From Isoetes taiwanensis (taxonomy: Eukaryota > Streptophyta > Lycopodiopsida > Isoetales > Isoetaceae): a stretch of 64,000 bases of DNA. Each line of letters begins with the position of its first letter. The stretch's first letter is position 1. A program made the position numbers and the translations under genes. The stretch covers positions 5,831,012 through 5,895,011 of the forward strand of contig JAJEKV010000046.1 of the NCBI GenBank assembly GCA_021234155.1, in the 5' to 3' direction. Positions 44,541 through 55,539 of this stretch are shown here, piece by piece. Under the pieces are notes generated by a model. The model was not told the DNA's origin. It saw nothing but the letters and a program-made list of their open reading frames with translations, and searched no databases.

Positions 44541-45860
44541 GGGTGACTCCTGCGCGGATGAGCGGCTTTTGGAAATGAAAATCCGTGCAAGAGGGAACGA
44601 TCCGTATGTCTTTGCCAAGGATGCCACCTCCGGCGGTCGGTGAAGCGCCTCCGTTAGTCGACCTCCGTTCCCCGCCTCCGTTATTACGATATCCGCTAAG
44701 TTGTGCCCCGGGTTATGCCTCGGGGCGTCATCAATGATAGCTTAGGTTTTTATTTGCCATCTGAAATATCCCCGAACTTGTTTTGTAAAGCTCCCGATTT
44801 TTTTTTTTTTTGTAAAGCTCCTGCTTAGGACTGCTTTGTTTTGTAAATGGCCATGAAAACAGGGGATGTAAACGCCCATCTTGGTGTGTGAACCTTCCTT
44901 TTGTAAAGTATATTATTATAATATGAATATGAAGCAGTTTCAGACATTGTTCTTGTGTTTAACTTTGTCTCTTAATATGTTTCTTTTATGTAATGTTATT
45001 AACCGAAATCAGACTTCAAACATTGTATGCTTTGTTCTTTCTAAAGTATGATTTTGATTATGTCTTATTGACTTCAAACATTGTATGCTTTGTTCTTTCT
45101 AAAGTATGATTTTGATTATGTCTTATTGTCTTCCGCGTCATGCCCTTAAAGTAGATTGTAGGAGTAGCAAAGATGTCTGGCTGTTTTGGAAGCATTTTAT
45201 TATGCTTACGTAAATCTTCTTGAAAATAAATCATGGAGTAATGGAATCAAAAGGCTTAAAGCACACCTAACTAACTAGTTCCACGGGCAACCCGAGTAGC
45301 CCGTTTTATTGCATTCAAAGTAAAGTTTAAACAAGATTTATACAAAGATTTATACAAAGCAGAAAAGTGCTCTTAAACTTAAACTGTTGAAATGGTAGCT
45401 TTAATCATAAATGATCATTGATAAAGTAGTTCACATTGTTCTGGCTGAACCTTATGAACTCCCTAGACCTTCTGCTTGCCCTTGTCACCTACAAAAAAAA
45501 ATGAAAGAGAAGAGACAGTTAGTAGCAGAATTCAAGCATTTGAAGACGTCTAATTTAATATTACCCTACCAATGTTCTGTTCACGGACAAACTTATTCAG
45601 TTTGTACTCTGTCATTATCATGCGGATGGTAAATGTTTTTAGCGAGGTTCATATCTTAAAGATGCAAGAGATATGATAGACTCGAGGTCTATAAGTCGAT
45701 TATCGGCCAGATCATAAGTAAACCAAGTGGACTTGCCGTCCTTGCTGCAATGTTTACTGTAATATGCCAGATTTAATTGAACTTCAAAAGACGGGCGTTT
45801 AACTAAGTCCACGGGCTCCCTACTCTCTTTCCATGCACTGCCAGGATTTCCTCCTCATGC
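44541..45860. other. Non-coding stretch
   Basis: Holds the 58-bp duplication at 45012 and otherwise AT-rich sequence without a supported gene. Confidence 0.35.
45012..45127 (+). repeat. 58-bp tandem duplication
   Basis: ACTTCAAACATTGTATGCTT through GATTATGTCTTATTG occurs twice in succession with no difference seen. Confidence 0.9.
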
Positions 45861-45868
45861 TAAGTACC

Positions 45869-48800
45869 CTACCAAGATACCAAACCTTTTGAATTGCAAA
45901 GCAGATTTGTTCCTTTTTTTCTCATTTGAAGCTTGTCCGGTTTGTGGTGCCACCGTGATTCCACTTGGTTCTTGAAAGTACACTTGCACAATCTGTCCCA
46001 ATGCCGAAAGCGAGTTTGTGCATCAACATTACTTTCTTCAATAGAATATACAATAGTCTTAACCCTCGTCAACTTTGTCCTTGATAGCCCGCAGTTCCCA
46101 TTCAAATGACTCACTATAGTTGACTTGAAGATTTTCTTACCTTCCATAACAACATGCCAAGAAACATGAGATGGCTTCCTCCTCTCGCATTCATCTAACA
46201 TTTAGTCAAACACATGTCGTAATTCAGACACGCCACATCATCCTCACTAACTACCTGCGTTCCTTTGATCTTCACCTTCAATCTCCATGTTCTCTTAATT
46301 GGCATCGGTCTCATCTCCCAATGTGGTAGAGCTCGGGTCTACCACCACGACTACTATGAAACCAATCTTGGCCTTCCATGGCTCACTAAACCAGCCATCA
46401 TTCTCCTCAATTGTAATGCCAACGCTTGTACACAATGCTTGTCGCAACAAACCCTTCCTTTAAGGCCTCGATAATCTTGTCATCCTGGTATCCACGCTCA
46501 TGTAATCTGCAAGGTTCTGGTGAGCACATCCCCATTGGTATCTACCTTCTTTTCTAACTCTTCCCAAATGTGTTCTTGCTTAGCATGTCTTTGCGAGAAA
46601 CGGGGAGGGTAGTGGTACCTTGAAACTCTCGAATATGATTGAGGCGCAGGGCACTCTCCAACAAGTCTGCCCCCCGCCATAGGCTCTTTAGTTCGCACCA
46701 TGCCACCGACTTTAGAAGAAGTTCTCACATACGTCTGATCCCGTGCACTGTAAGGGCAACTCTAAATGCCCGAATTCTGAACTAAAATACTTTATTAGCA
46801 GCACAACAAAATGGCATGACAATTGCACGTCTATAAAGGTTTCCCGACTAATGAAGTTCTTACTCAAGGAATGCGTCTTGTGCCCGTCAACCCACGACCT
46901 CCAAAGCCTGTTATGCACCTAAAGTTTTAAAGATAATACCCAGTTGAAAGTAGCAAGCGATTCCAGCTCACCTAAAGAAGAAGGACACCGTTGCAGCAGC
47001 TTTAATCCGAGCCCTCAAGTCCAAAGTAGGTGAGAGGAAGATGTCAATATATGATGCCACGACTTCCAAATAAACTTTGGTGCCCAAATTCCGCATTGGT
47101 GGGCCTGCAGAACCATTGCTTAGTTCGTCCAAGCATTGCTGAACCTTTCTAGAAGCAAGGCGTTGCGCAGCCCTCCAGTTTTGCCGATCCTGGCGCTTCA
47201 CGTCTCCAAGTTGCAGCCCATGCTTCCCTTGGCATAACTCAAAGACATGGTGTATGTCATTGAGAGTCACTAACTCGTTCCCTAAGTACAACCTTCTAGA
47301 GGCACTATCCATGGGATTAACAAGCTTCTTACCGTTGTGCACGAAATCTTGGTCATGAAGCCCATAAACATCCTTATTTCTCGAGGCACTTAGTGGCCAA
47401 CCGTCCCATGAAACCTTGAATGTGCTGTCTGGTGCAGACCTGGATGTATAATCTGCAAACATGCACGCCCTTCTCCTCGAGTCTCCATCCGAGCTGTGGC
47501 GATTAGAGGGCCCACAACCATTCTCAGTGCACATTCCACAAGTCTTGGATTTGTTGCCACGACGTCTAACCTCAAGGTGATCAAATCACGGTACATGTCG
47601 AATAATGGCAAGAACGAGTGCAGGCAGCTTCCTATGCAAGGGATTCACGATAAGAACTCTTGCATAGTCTTGCGAAATGACATTCTCCTCGAAGGCATTG
47701 ATAATTATGTTGTAGCCCTCTTCATCCAGCCAACTAACACCTCAAATTGGCCATTACAAGCATGGCCTTCTTTCTTTCCACAAAGCCGAGAAGCAAGCGG
47801 TCATCTCTCGGGAATCCAACGTCAAAGACGCTTTATGACGGTCTCGATCCTCAGCCACAATTGCTTTGGAACCCCCAAATCCAAGTCTTTGGCGTTGCAT
47901 GTGTCGAGTGTAGACTGAGCAAGATGCTTGAACGTTTCTTCCCTAAGACCGACCTTGTAAAAGAAGCTTTCTAGTGTGGAGCGCATAGTGGTGGACATAC
48001 TCGGACCTGCAAAATTGAGAGACGTAAAATTGTGCATTCTTCTCCCTCCCCATATCTTAATTGTTTCAAACAAGCGCCTTTGTGGTTTCTCATCTTCTTT
48101 TATGCCCCGGTGCGATTATGTTTTGAGCTATGTCCCTTAGAAAATCCCAAAGAGCTGGTTTTCCACTAAATTTACCTTGCCGATGTGCCTCCACTATGTC
48201 TGGCGCAGAATCTCTGACATCTTTCACTGTTCATTGACTCCTCTAGACTCCCTCTTAGCGACCTTTCTTTCATGGATAATCACGGTAACTCTCATTTTGG
48301 AAAACATTAATTCCTTATGTAACTTCCTTACCTCATGAACTACGCAGACACGGCCATCTTCTTCATCTCAATTGCATTCAAGTAATCTGATCTAATACAT
48401 AATTTTGTGGTTCTAAAGCCCCTTGCCACCTTGTCATCGGTCTGTCTATGCACTCTCATGTAAAAATCCCTCTCTTTCGGAATAGCAGCACATAAAGAAC
48501 ATTGATAATTTTCAAAGGGTTCACCTTTAAGACTGACCCTCTTGCATTTCTTATGCCTAAACGAGCCACTAATCTCTATTAAACCCTGCCCAACTACAAA
48601 TGTATGCTGCAATGCAGGTTCACAATACCAATGTGTCCCTTCTTTCAGCTCATGCAGAAAGGGTCTTAAATCCTTAACTTTATCTCCATACCTATATTTG
48701 TTCTGCCAATAGCCCCAGCATAGTAGACCCAAGGACGTTTCTGTTACCGAAATACGACAATGAAACCCTAGATACCCTACAAACTTAAAATACAAACCAC

Positions 48801-50119
48801 TTATGAAGCCACTAAGAGTACTCACGTGAACTGTTACTTGATGAAGCTTGGGCGCTTTCGAGGCTTGGAGGAGGGCACGGAGGATTTCTTTGCTCATGTC
48901 AAAATCGGTCAATCAACCGAGATTATTCAACATTATAGCAAAAAAGCGTAAAACGTGAACACTACTTCTAAAAATAAAATAGAGGTTACCTCTTGCAAAA
49001 AAAATGCAATTTTTCCTTGTTCGGTGGTCTGCTTGAGCCCATTTCTTGACACGCCACCTCTTGCTGCTTGGTCACTTGACTCCTTACCTGAATTCATGAC
49101 AGCATGCACGTGTCTCTTAGATAGAATGTGATCTTTCATGTGGCCATTAAGACATCCACTTCTTGGAAACAGTTCGAGAAGCCTTTCACACATGGCACAA
49201 ACAACACGAATGTCATCAAGTTTAGCATATCCACCAATCTGCTCTCGTATAGCTTGAACACAACATCAAAATTCTAGTTTCTTCTTGAAACTTTGCAATG
49301 GCAGCAGCTAATGTACTTTCTACTAGAGTTTGATTCTCCTTGCAAATGTCCAGCTCCTCCTCAACATTGCAAGACTGATCCTCCTTCTCCACACCCTGCT
49401 CTCCCTTCTCCTCACACTTGAGGTTGCGCTCGTAATTATCGGCATGACCCTTGGACTTCAAGTGGCTGCGTTCAAAGTTACACAAGGTGTCATCTCCACC
49501 TTTACCATAACGTTTCTCACATTCAAGACACCAAATAGCAAATACTGGTTTACCATGGGCATCATAAGAACACAATTCAAACCTGTCTTTTTTTCGATTC
49601 TTTTTTTTGCGACTTTGAACTTAACTTCTTCAAAGCAACTTGCCATTTGGCAACATCAAACCTTGTTGCTAACTTGGATAGCAACCTATTCTTTGAAAAA
49701 TTCAAATCTGATACATCATCTAAAAAGGCGGTATCTTCAACGAGAACAAGTTCATCATCATGATTTACCTCTTCATTGGTCTGCTCCTCGGCTATGACAG
49801 TCTGGTCTACCATCTCAAATTGGAGATTTTGAGATGAAATGCTCTCAACAACAGTCCTCTGCCTTTTTTGTGCAGGCTCTCCAACCACCTTGATGGTAAC
49901 CTCGTCACCACAAACCTTAAACCTTACCTCCTGCCTTGACGTGAAGGCCACTTCCCTATCTCCAAGAAATACAAATTCTTTCTCATCCTCCAGTAGCCCG
50001 TCCTGTCTTATTTCATTGCGGACATCCAAGTAAGTGCATTCTTGGGACACCATCACGAGGCCAAGGTCAGCCACGATTCCACAACCTTCATTCACCTTAA
50101 CAACTATCGTCCTTTCCAT
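45869..50119 (-). pseudogene. Transposase-like family B, copy 1 (near full length, decayed)
   Basis: Minus strand from ATG 50119 (acceptor TGTGTCAG just upstream; a possible 5' UTR exon ends near 50245). Order: a small N-terminal domain (MERTIVVKVNEGCGIVADLG, KEFVFLGDREVAFTSRQE), perhaps ubiquitin-like; acidic linker; first finger (WCLECEKRYGKGGDDTLC...HLKSKGH); second finger (VVCAMCERLLELFPRSG...HILSKRH); donor at 48995; exon with WGYWQNKYRYGDKVKDLRPF and CSLCAAIPKERDFYMRVHRQ; core with FETIKIWGGRRMHNF, YARVLIVNPLHRKLPALVL, SSDGDSRRRACMFADYTS, LHDQDFVHNGKKLVNPMDSA, NWRAAQRLASRKVQQ; donor at 46973; then LWRSWVDGH, CHFVVLLIKYF, CTGSDVCENFF; C-terminus to 45869. At least six frame breaks, two in or near A-runs at 49.6 kb. 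I recall this block order in uncharacterised eukaryotic proteins. Confidence 0.65.
49592..49615 (-). other. A-run frameshift between N-terminal domain and first finger
   Basis: Runs of eight and seven A (minus strand) sit where the frame ending KKESKKRQV must become KKNRKKDRFELCSYDAHGKP for the finger to be read. A one-base change in a homopolymer may be a real mutation or a sequence error. Confidence 0.6.
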
Positions 50120-50713
50120 TTTTTTCAGCCTGACACAAGCAAGGAAACAACAAAGTAATATTAGAGAGAGCTGCTTCTGGATTCTGAATGTATAGCGTTA
50201 CCGACATTCATGCACAAAACTGATCTTAACAGACCTTACTTAGATGCAAAAACCCTCTAAGAACCAGATTTCCACCACGAATCTCACAGAATGGAGGCCG
50301 AAATGGAGAAAGGGGAAGCTTGGCCTGCAAAAAAAACAGAGCATCAACAATGCAAATGGACTTTAAAATCAAATGCATCAACAATGGTTCGAGCTGCTAG
50401 TCTAACTACTTCCTAATCCGTTCATGACTGAACTCTGTGCTAGATTTTTATGTGGCAGGGACGAAAAAACTTCAAAACATTACCTCCGAAACACCAAATC
50501 CTAAAACGTTTTTCTGGCATGTGCGCTTCGGATTCAAACCCCTAAAACGTACTCTTACGGCTCAGCCTGTCTCCAAGAAATCCATCCCCTGGACCGTGGA
50601 AAATGCATACATCCGGGCGCCAAAACGTATGAGCGCCGCGTGTATAATTTATTTTTTTTTTTTCGAAAAAACCCCTCTCCCGTCCACGCACATGTATTCT
50701 ACGGAATACATAC

Positions 50714-50729
50714 GTGAACCCCCCGGGAA
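50714..50729 (-). repeat. Right arm of the 7-kb-spaced inverted repeat
   Basis: GTGAACCCCCCGGGAA, the complement of 43694-43709. It lies about 600 bp upstream of the family B copy 1 start, as a terminal inverted repeat would. Confidence 0.5.
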
Positions 50730-50791
50730 TGGGTTCCACTGGAAGTACTCTCCCGAGTATTAGGCAATACCTCTAAAATCAAGAAACAGAT

Positions 50792-51313
50792 ATGGAAAGA
50801 GCAAGCAACATGCCGGATTATATGAGTTGCACAGTACAAAGGCATAGGCAAGTCTCAGCTCAAGCAGCACTTGCAATCTTTATGCAATTTAAGGCCATCA
50901 ATCAGGTAGGGGAACCTTCAGTTCAGCCCCTAGACCTTGCATCCTTGAATACAAGGGTCAATCAAGATGACATCATCTAACTCGACACTACCGAGTACGT
51001 GAACCAGGGCACATTACATGGAATACTCAGGCTACAGGATGATTATGAAGAAATTGGTGAGCTAGATGAAGAAGAAGAAGCGAGATTCGCTGAAAGATGG
51101 GAAAGGCAAGTCACTATGCACGAAGAACGGACGATAACAGCAAACCCGCCACCAATAGGCATCACTGCCTTATCTCCAATAATTGTCGAAGGAGAAGAAT
51201 ACCTCCTTGCAAATGACATATTGCACCTACCTTACTGCTTGCAAGAAGGCCTAAGGATTGATGAACTCCTAGGCATTGCAAATTTTCTTCTACTTTTTTT
51301 TTTGAATTGGTAG
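50792..51313 (+). pseudogene. Unknown acidic ORF with one internal stop
   Basis: A single frame runs 174 codons, broken only by TAA at 50978-50980. Before it: MERASNMPDYMSCTVQRHRQ and AALAIFMQFKAINQVGEP; after it: LDTTEYVNQGTLHGILRLQD, EEIGELDEEEEARFAERWE, PPPIGITALSPIIVEGEEY and LPYCLQEGLRIDELLG. The sequence is protein-like throughout, so the stop looks like one recent mutation. No family is recognised. Some mobile elements carry accessory proteins of this size, but nothing here shows that. Confidence 0.4.
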
Positions 51314-51513
51314 ACCTGCTATCATCGATTATAGCATGCTCATTAAAGCCATTGCTCTTTAAATTAAGTGAAATCATCTCTGCAGATATAAAACAGTTTT
51401 TTGTTTTTCTTTTTTCTTGTGCCTTCTGAGACATACAACCGAGGCCACGCATTTTTGGTTATCGGCCGAGGCGAAGACTCATAACCACCTTATCGGTCTT
51501 ATAGGAGTGGAAT

Positions 51514-51570
51514 AGTACTGATAATCACTTATCAGTACTCCTCCAGTACTGATAACTAATTATCAGTACC
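51514..51570. repeat. Two tandem hairpins AGTACTGATAA..TTATCAGTACT
   Basis: AGTACTGATAA and its complement pair with 4-nt centres at 51514-51539 and again at 51545-51570. A foldback fragment, source unknown. Confidence 0.75.
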
Positions 51571-51835
51571 CCTTCAATAGTGATAACCAAAAAATAAGGA
51601 CTCACCCTTTACACTAGAGAGTCAGATAAGGTATTGTGGGCACCCATCTGCCTGGGAATATACACCCAAAAGATGATGGTGATGGTATTGTGGGCACTGA
51701 TATCCGGGAACACTAAGCGAGGCCGAATGTAGTACTTCAAGTAAGTGCAAAGGCCCCTATTTATGTTCATTTACATTCCAACGTGATGTTTTCTACATTA
51801 TTCTTGCATTATCTCTTCTATGTTTCTAGTCTTAG

Positions 51836-51991
51836 CGTCTTGAAAACAGGAAATCTCTATTTTCCCTCGAAAACCCTTCGGGGCGGGGGTTTTTTAATCC
51901 TGTCAGTAATACGCTTGCTGCTCTCTTTTTTTGTTTGGGTCCCATAGGCCAATTGGTCTCCGTGGACACTAAAAAACCTATTCTATTCTAT
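51836..51991 (+). mobile_element. Non-LTR 3' end with (TTCTA)n tail, copy 5
   Basis: Same blocks as copy 1 at 1.3 kb: TTTTCCCTCGAAAACCC, GGGGGTTTTTTAATCCT, GGGTCCCATAGGCCAATTGG, TCTCCGTGGACACTAAAAAA, (TTCTA)n. Family B copy 2 becomes recognisable within 10 nt of the tail, so this element probably inserted into that copy. Confidence 0.6.
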
Positions 51992-53199
51992 CATTATGTT
52001 GGGGATATTGGCAATTAGAGTATAGATATGGCTCCAACACAAGGGACTTAAGGCCATTTTTGGATGAATCAAAGGCTGGACAAAATTGGTACTGTGAACC
52101 GATGTTAAATGCAAATTTTGAGCATGATGGGAGGCGCATTTGCATCACTGGCACGTCTCTTGTCGTAGAATATGTGATAGTAGCCTGCAGTTCTCGAATC
52201 TCCAATGCTCATTTTGTGCTTCAATACCAAAAGAAAGTGATTTTCGTATGAGAGTTTATAGACAAGATGAAAGAAAAGTTAGTAGAGGTCTAAGAAGCAC
52301 AAATCAATGCATAAGAGTGGATTACCTAACTAATACGGAGCTAAAAGATATGGCTAAAGATTCAACGGTCGAAAATAGACAGTTAAGAAGAGAACTGATG
52401 TTTTGTAAAAAGAAAAATGTGGCTTTATCAGTGAAGGTGAGAACAATTAGAGATTCCTTGTGTGAATTCATGAAGCGTGCGAATGTGAGAAAGTTTTGTA
52501 GAGACATTGTTGAGGCCCATTCATGAGGAAAATTTGAAGGTAAGACAGCTCTATGGAACTTCCTTACAGATGTTGCCCAAAACATTATTAGGCCAGGTTA
52601 TAAGAGAAGATACAAGAAGACCACAACAGACCTATTTGAGACAATCAAAATTTGGGGAGGACAAAGAATGCATAACTTTTTATCCATTAACTTTTCTGGC
52701 CCTAGTTTGTCTACCACGCTGCGATCGAGGAAGAATTTTGTTTACAAATGTGGCATAAGGGAAGAAACATTTGCTTTTCTAGGAGGTGTGTATTCCATCC
52801 ATATGACACGAATTGGCTTGCCACTTGGATCAGTACCATCCATTGTGGCAAAGGATGAGACTATTATAAAGAGAGCAGTACAATGGATTGCAAGAGATGA
52901 TACCTTGATTGGATTTTGTGGTTTGAAAGAAGGTCATACTTGTGATCCTAGTTTTGTAGTCCATGTTGGTAGTGGAGAGCTTGGATACACAACCATAATG
53001 GATGCATTTGAGTTGAACGCCATTGCACACTTTGCACGAGTTCTAATCGTGAATCCTTTGCGTCCGCGCCTGCCTAGACTTGTCTTCTCTATCCAACTTA
53101 CATGCAATAAGTTCAACCATGACGAGGTAAGAATCCAATGGCAAAAGGTTCAAGCCTTCTGGGATTCACACATTAGAGGGAAAATGAGATCAATTTTTG
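51992..53199 (+). pseudogene. Transposase-like family B, copy 2 (internal part)
   Basis: It begins WGYWQLEYRYGSNTRDLRPF, directly behind the non-LTR tail, then NWYCEPMLNANFEHDG, a frame change, CSFCASIPKESDFRMRVYRQ, NQCIRVDYLTNTELKDMA, a helical stretch, ALWNFLTDVAQNIIRPGYKR, FETIKIWGGQRMHNFLSIN, VPSIVAKDETIIKRAVQWIA, DTLIGFCGLKEGHTCDPSF, ELGYTTIMDAFELNAIAHFA, LVFSIQLTCNKFNHDEV and WDSHIRGKM. It then stops matching, just before the SDGDSRRR block of copy 1. The run from 52668 to 53252 is one open frame and gives the best view of the family's middle region. Opposite strand to copy 1. Confidence 0.65.
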
Positions 53200-54309
53200 T
53201 CCCAAACAGATCAATAAGAAAAAACACCTCAGCAAAATATATCAGCCAATGAGAGCGTAGCTCAAGTTGTTTTATGCCGTAATTACGTGGCACTAAATTC
53301 CTACGTGGCACCCCATGGCAATTTTACCAAATAATAAATACTTGGTCATTAATGCAATGTCATTTATGACCCCCTATGATTTAATGTAAAGGAAAACTAC
53401 CAAAATTAGTTTAAAAAAAATATGATAGCCTAACCGCCATCGAGCCAAAGAATTCAAATTTTTTAGGTATTCCGATTTCCCTCTAATTCCATGCTTCTCG
53501 ACCTCTCTGTCTTCCCGATTCAATTGTAGATGCCATACTTGGACGACTTCTGCAATCGTAAGCCATAGATTGGACGACTTCTGCAACCGTAAGCCATAGA
53601 TTGCCCTTTATTTTCTGTGTTGCATCGCTTAATATTGATCTTTAAACATCTTAATATTGATCCCCGTGGTTTTGCTTTGCAGGTAACTATTTATCAATTG
53701 AATTCGAAGGCTGAGAGTCTGGCTTCATTATACATCACCAACAGGTTCTACGATAGGTAAAGTTGCTCAAATATGGTATTATTCTCTGCACTTTGCAATG
53801 TAATCTTTTTGCACGCAAGAATAGTTACTCAATCAATAGACGAAATCTGGAAATATGGTCTTCTCAGCAGTACCATTTAGATAAAATGTAAATGCTTGTG
53901 CATTTCCATATTGCTTTTGCAGTTCTGATTTTTCTTCTGAATTTGCTTTTGCAGGAAACTGAATTCATAATCCAAGAGTCTAGCTTTGTGGATATATTAG
54001 AGTTTGCTTGCTTCATAAATTACGGAGTCATAACTTCCAGGTACGATAGTTTTTGTTGATTCTCATTTCCTTAGCAAGTAGAGAGTTCAGATTTCTATTA
54101 ATACTTGTGGACTAGTTAATGTTTGTTGAATTCTTTGTTTGTATTGTTTGTTGAATTTTTTATTGTTGTTGTAGCGTGGCTTATGAATAGAGTAGGATCT
54201 TGCTCTTTAAATCATTTGCAATGCATTCTCTTTATATATTTACATGATACCAGAGCAAGTAGTTGGTGTAGCTTAACATTAATAATAATTCATTTGTATG
54301 TGAACTTAG
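53200..54309 (+). other. Flank with possible 5' UTR exons of the 54.3-kb ORF
   Basis: A 33-bp tandem duplication (TTGGACGACTTCTGCAA..CGTAAGCCATAGA) lies at 53536-53602. Exon-like segments with good edges: about 53684-53758 (TTTGCAG|..GATAG|GTAAAG) and about 53956-54041 (TTTTGCAG|GAAACTG..TTCCAG|GTACGA). The two share GAATTC..GAGTCT.GCTT and may be duplicated exons. They cannot be joined into one open frame, so untranslated leader is more likely than coding. Confidence 0.4.
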
Positions 54310-54312
54310 GTG

Positions 54313-55533
54313 ATGGGCAGCAGTCGATCAGAAATTAGCCACATCATTGTGAAAAATAGCAAGGACATTAATGGTAATTGGATTGAGTTGCATGTCTCAT
54401 TAGGATCATGGATTACAATGAGACCTCGTCAATCAGGTCAGCATGCTGTCAAAAGAAGAAAATTGGGTGATGTTGCTTGTCATTGGAAGGCCAAAGTGGT
54501 TGGGTTTGTGATTAGCCAAACAGGTAGAAAAGTGGACGAGGTTTTAGTTGCACATGCATATAGTTTTAGTGACATGCTCAAAGAAGAAGTAGCTAATAGA
54601 CTGCAATTTCCAAAGATGGAAGTCAATTGTATTTGCTCCTCTGATTTCAAAGATAAGGTTTCTGTCCAGTCTATAACGAGTGTGCTGGAGGTCCATCATT
54701 TTAGCCTTGGACAATTGCTATTTCCTGCTACATCTATGTCCTTTCTACGAGATAACGGTATTTGGTTCCATAAATACCACTACACAAAGACAGAAGGTAA
54801 AGTGGGCAAACTTACGTTAGTGGATGTGCCTAATCTCACTCTCTTGTCCAGGACTTTTAGTGACATGCAAATATTGACAGCATATCGCTGCATGCTAGCA
54901 ACTGAGGTGGGAAGAATGCTGACTGAAAGAGGAGGAGTTAGATATGGAATAAAGGTTTTGCTGCCATTTAAAGTATTTGCATATCTTTTTAAGGATGTTA
55001 AGACGCTGAAAGTTGCCCCTCAAACATACACGTTACGTGATGTTGAAGATGAAAAGCTTCAGAGTATTTTTTTTGGCAACTGGAAGAGGAAACTTCATGA
55101 AACTGGTGGACAAATTACAGAATGCACAGTTGATACAAGCAGCATCATATTCAGGTAACTTTCATTAAGCTGGAATTGCAATCATCAGATTATTCCTAAC
55201 TTATTATTTTGCAGATATAGGTTACCCAAGCAAACATTATATTGCAATTTCTATGTGCAAAGGAGGAAACAGTTCTGGGAGAGCGGGCATTATTCTTGGA
55301 AGTCTCCAATGATGCAATTGGCAATAGAAATGGGAGAGGGCCATTTATACACAATAGATGTGGAAGAGGAATGGTCACTTCTAGAATGCAGAAAATTGTT
55401 GGAATCTCTTTCTGGATGTTCTGAATTCCAATTTATCAGAAATGATAAAAAGGTTGGTTTTAGAAGAGAATGTTTGGTAAAATGCAAAGATTGTATACTT
55501 CCTCACAATGTGAGAGCTGTTCTTGGACACTGA
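54313..55533 (+). CDS. Intact two-exon ORF of unknown function, 386 residues
   Basis: Acceptor GAACTTAG at 54309, ATG at 54313; exon 1 to 55154, a 60-nt GT-AG intron (55155-55214), exon 2 to the stop at 55531-55533. The junction falls inside an Arg codon and keeps the frame. N-terminus MGSSRSEISHIIVKNSKDIN; then basic HAVKRRKLGDVACHWKAK, FSDMLKEEVANRLQFPKMEV, TLLSRTFSDMQILTAYRCML, LLPFKVFAYLFKDVKTLKV, and exon 2 RLPKQTLYCNFYVQRRKQFW, EEEWSLLECRKLLESLSGC and a Cys cluster (ECLVKCKDC). No signal peptide or obvious membrane span. I recognise no family. Being unbroken in a window full of decayed copies suggests it is recent or under selection. An element-encoded protein is possible. Confidence 0.55.
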
Positions 55534-55539
55534 ATAGTA

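Noticed and set aside
47496-47974. Plus-strand frames of 140 and 75 residues
   Set aside because: They lie antisense to the family B core on the minus strand, whose blocks are recognisable.
49330-49797. Plus-strand 155-residue frame
   Set aside because: Antisense to the zinc-finger exons of family B copy 1.
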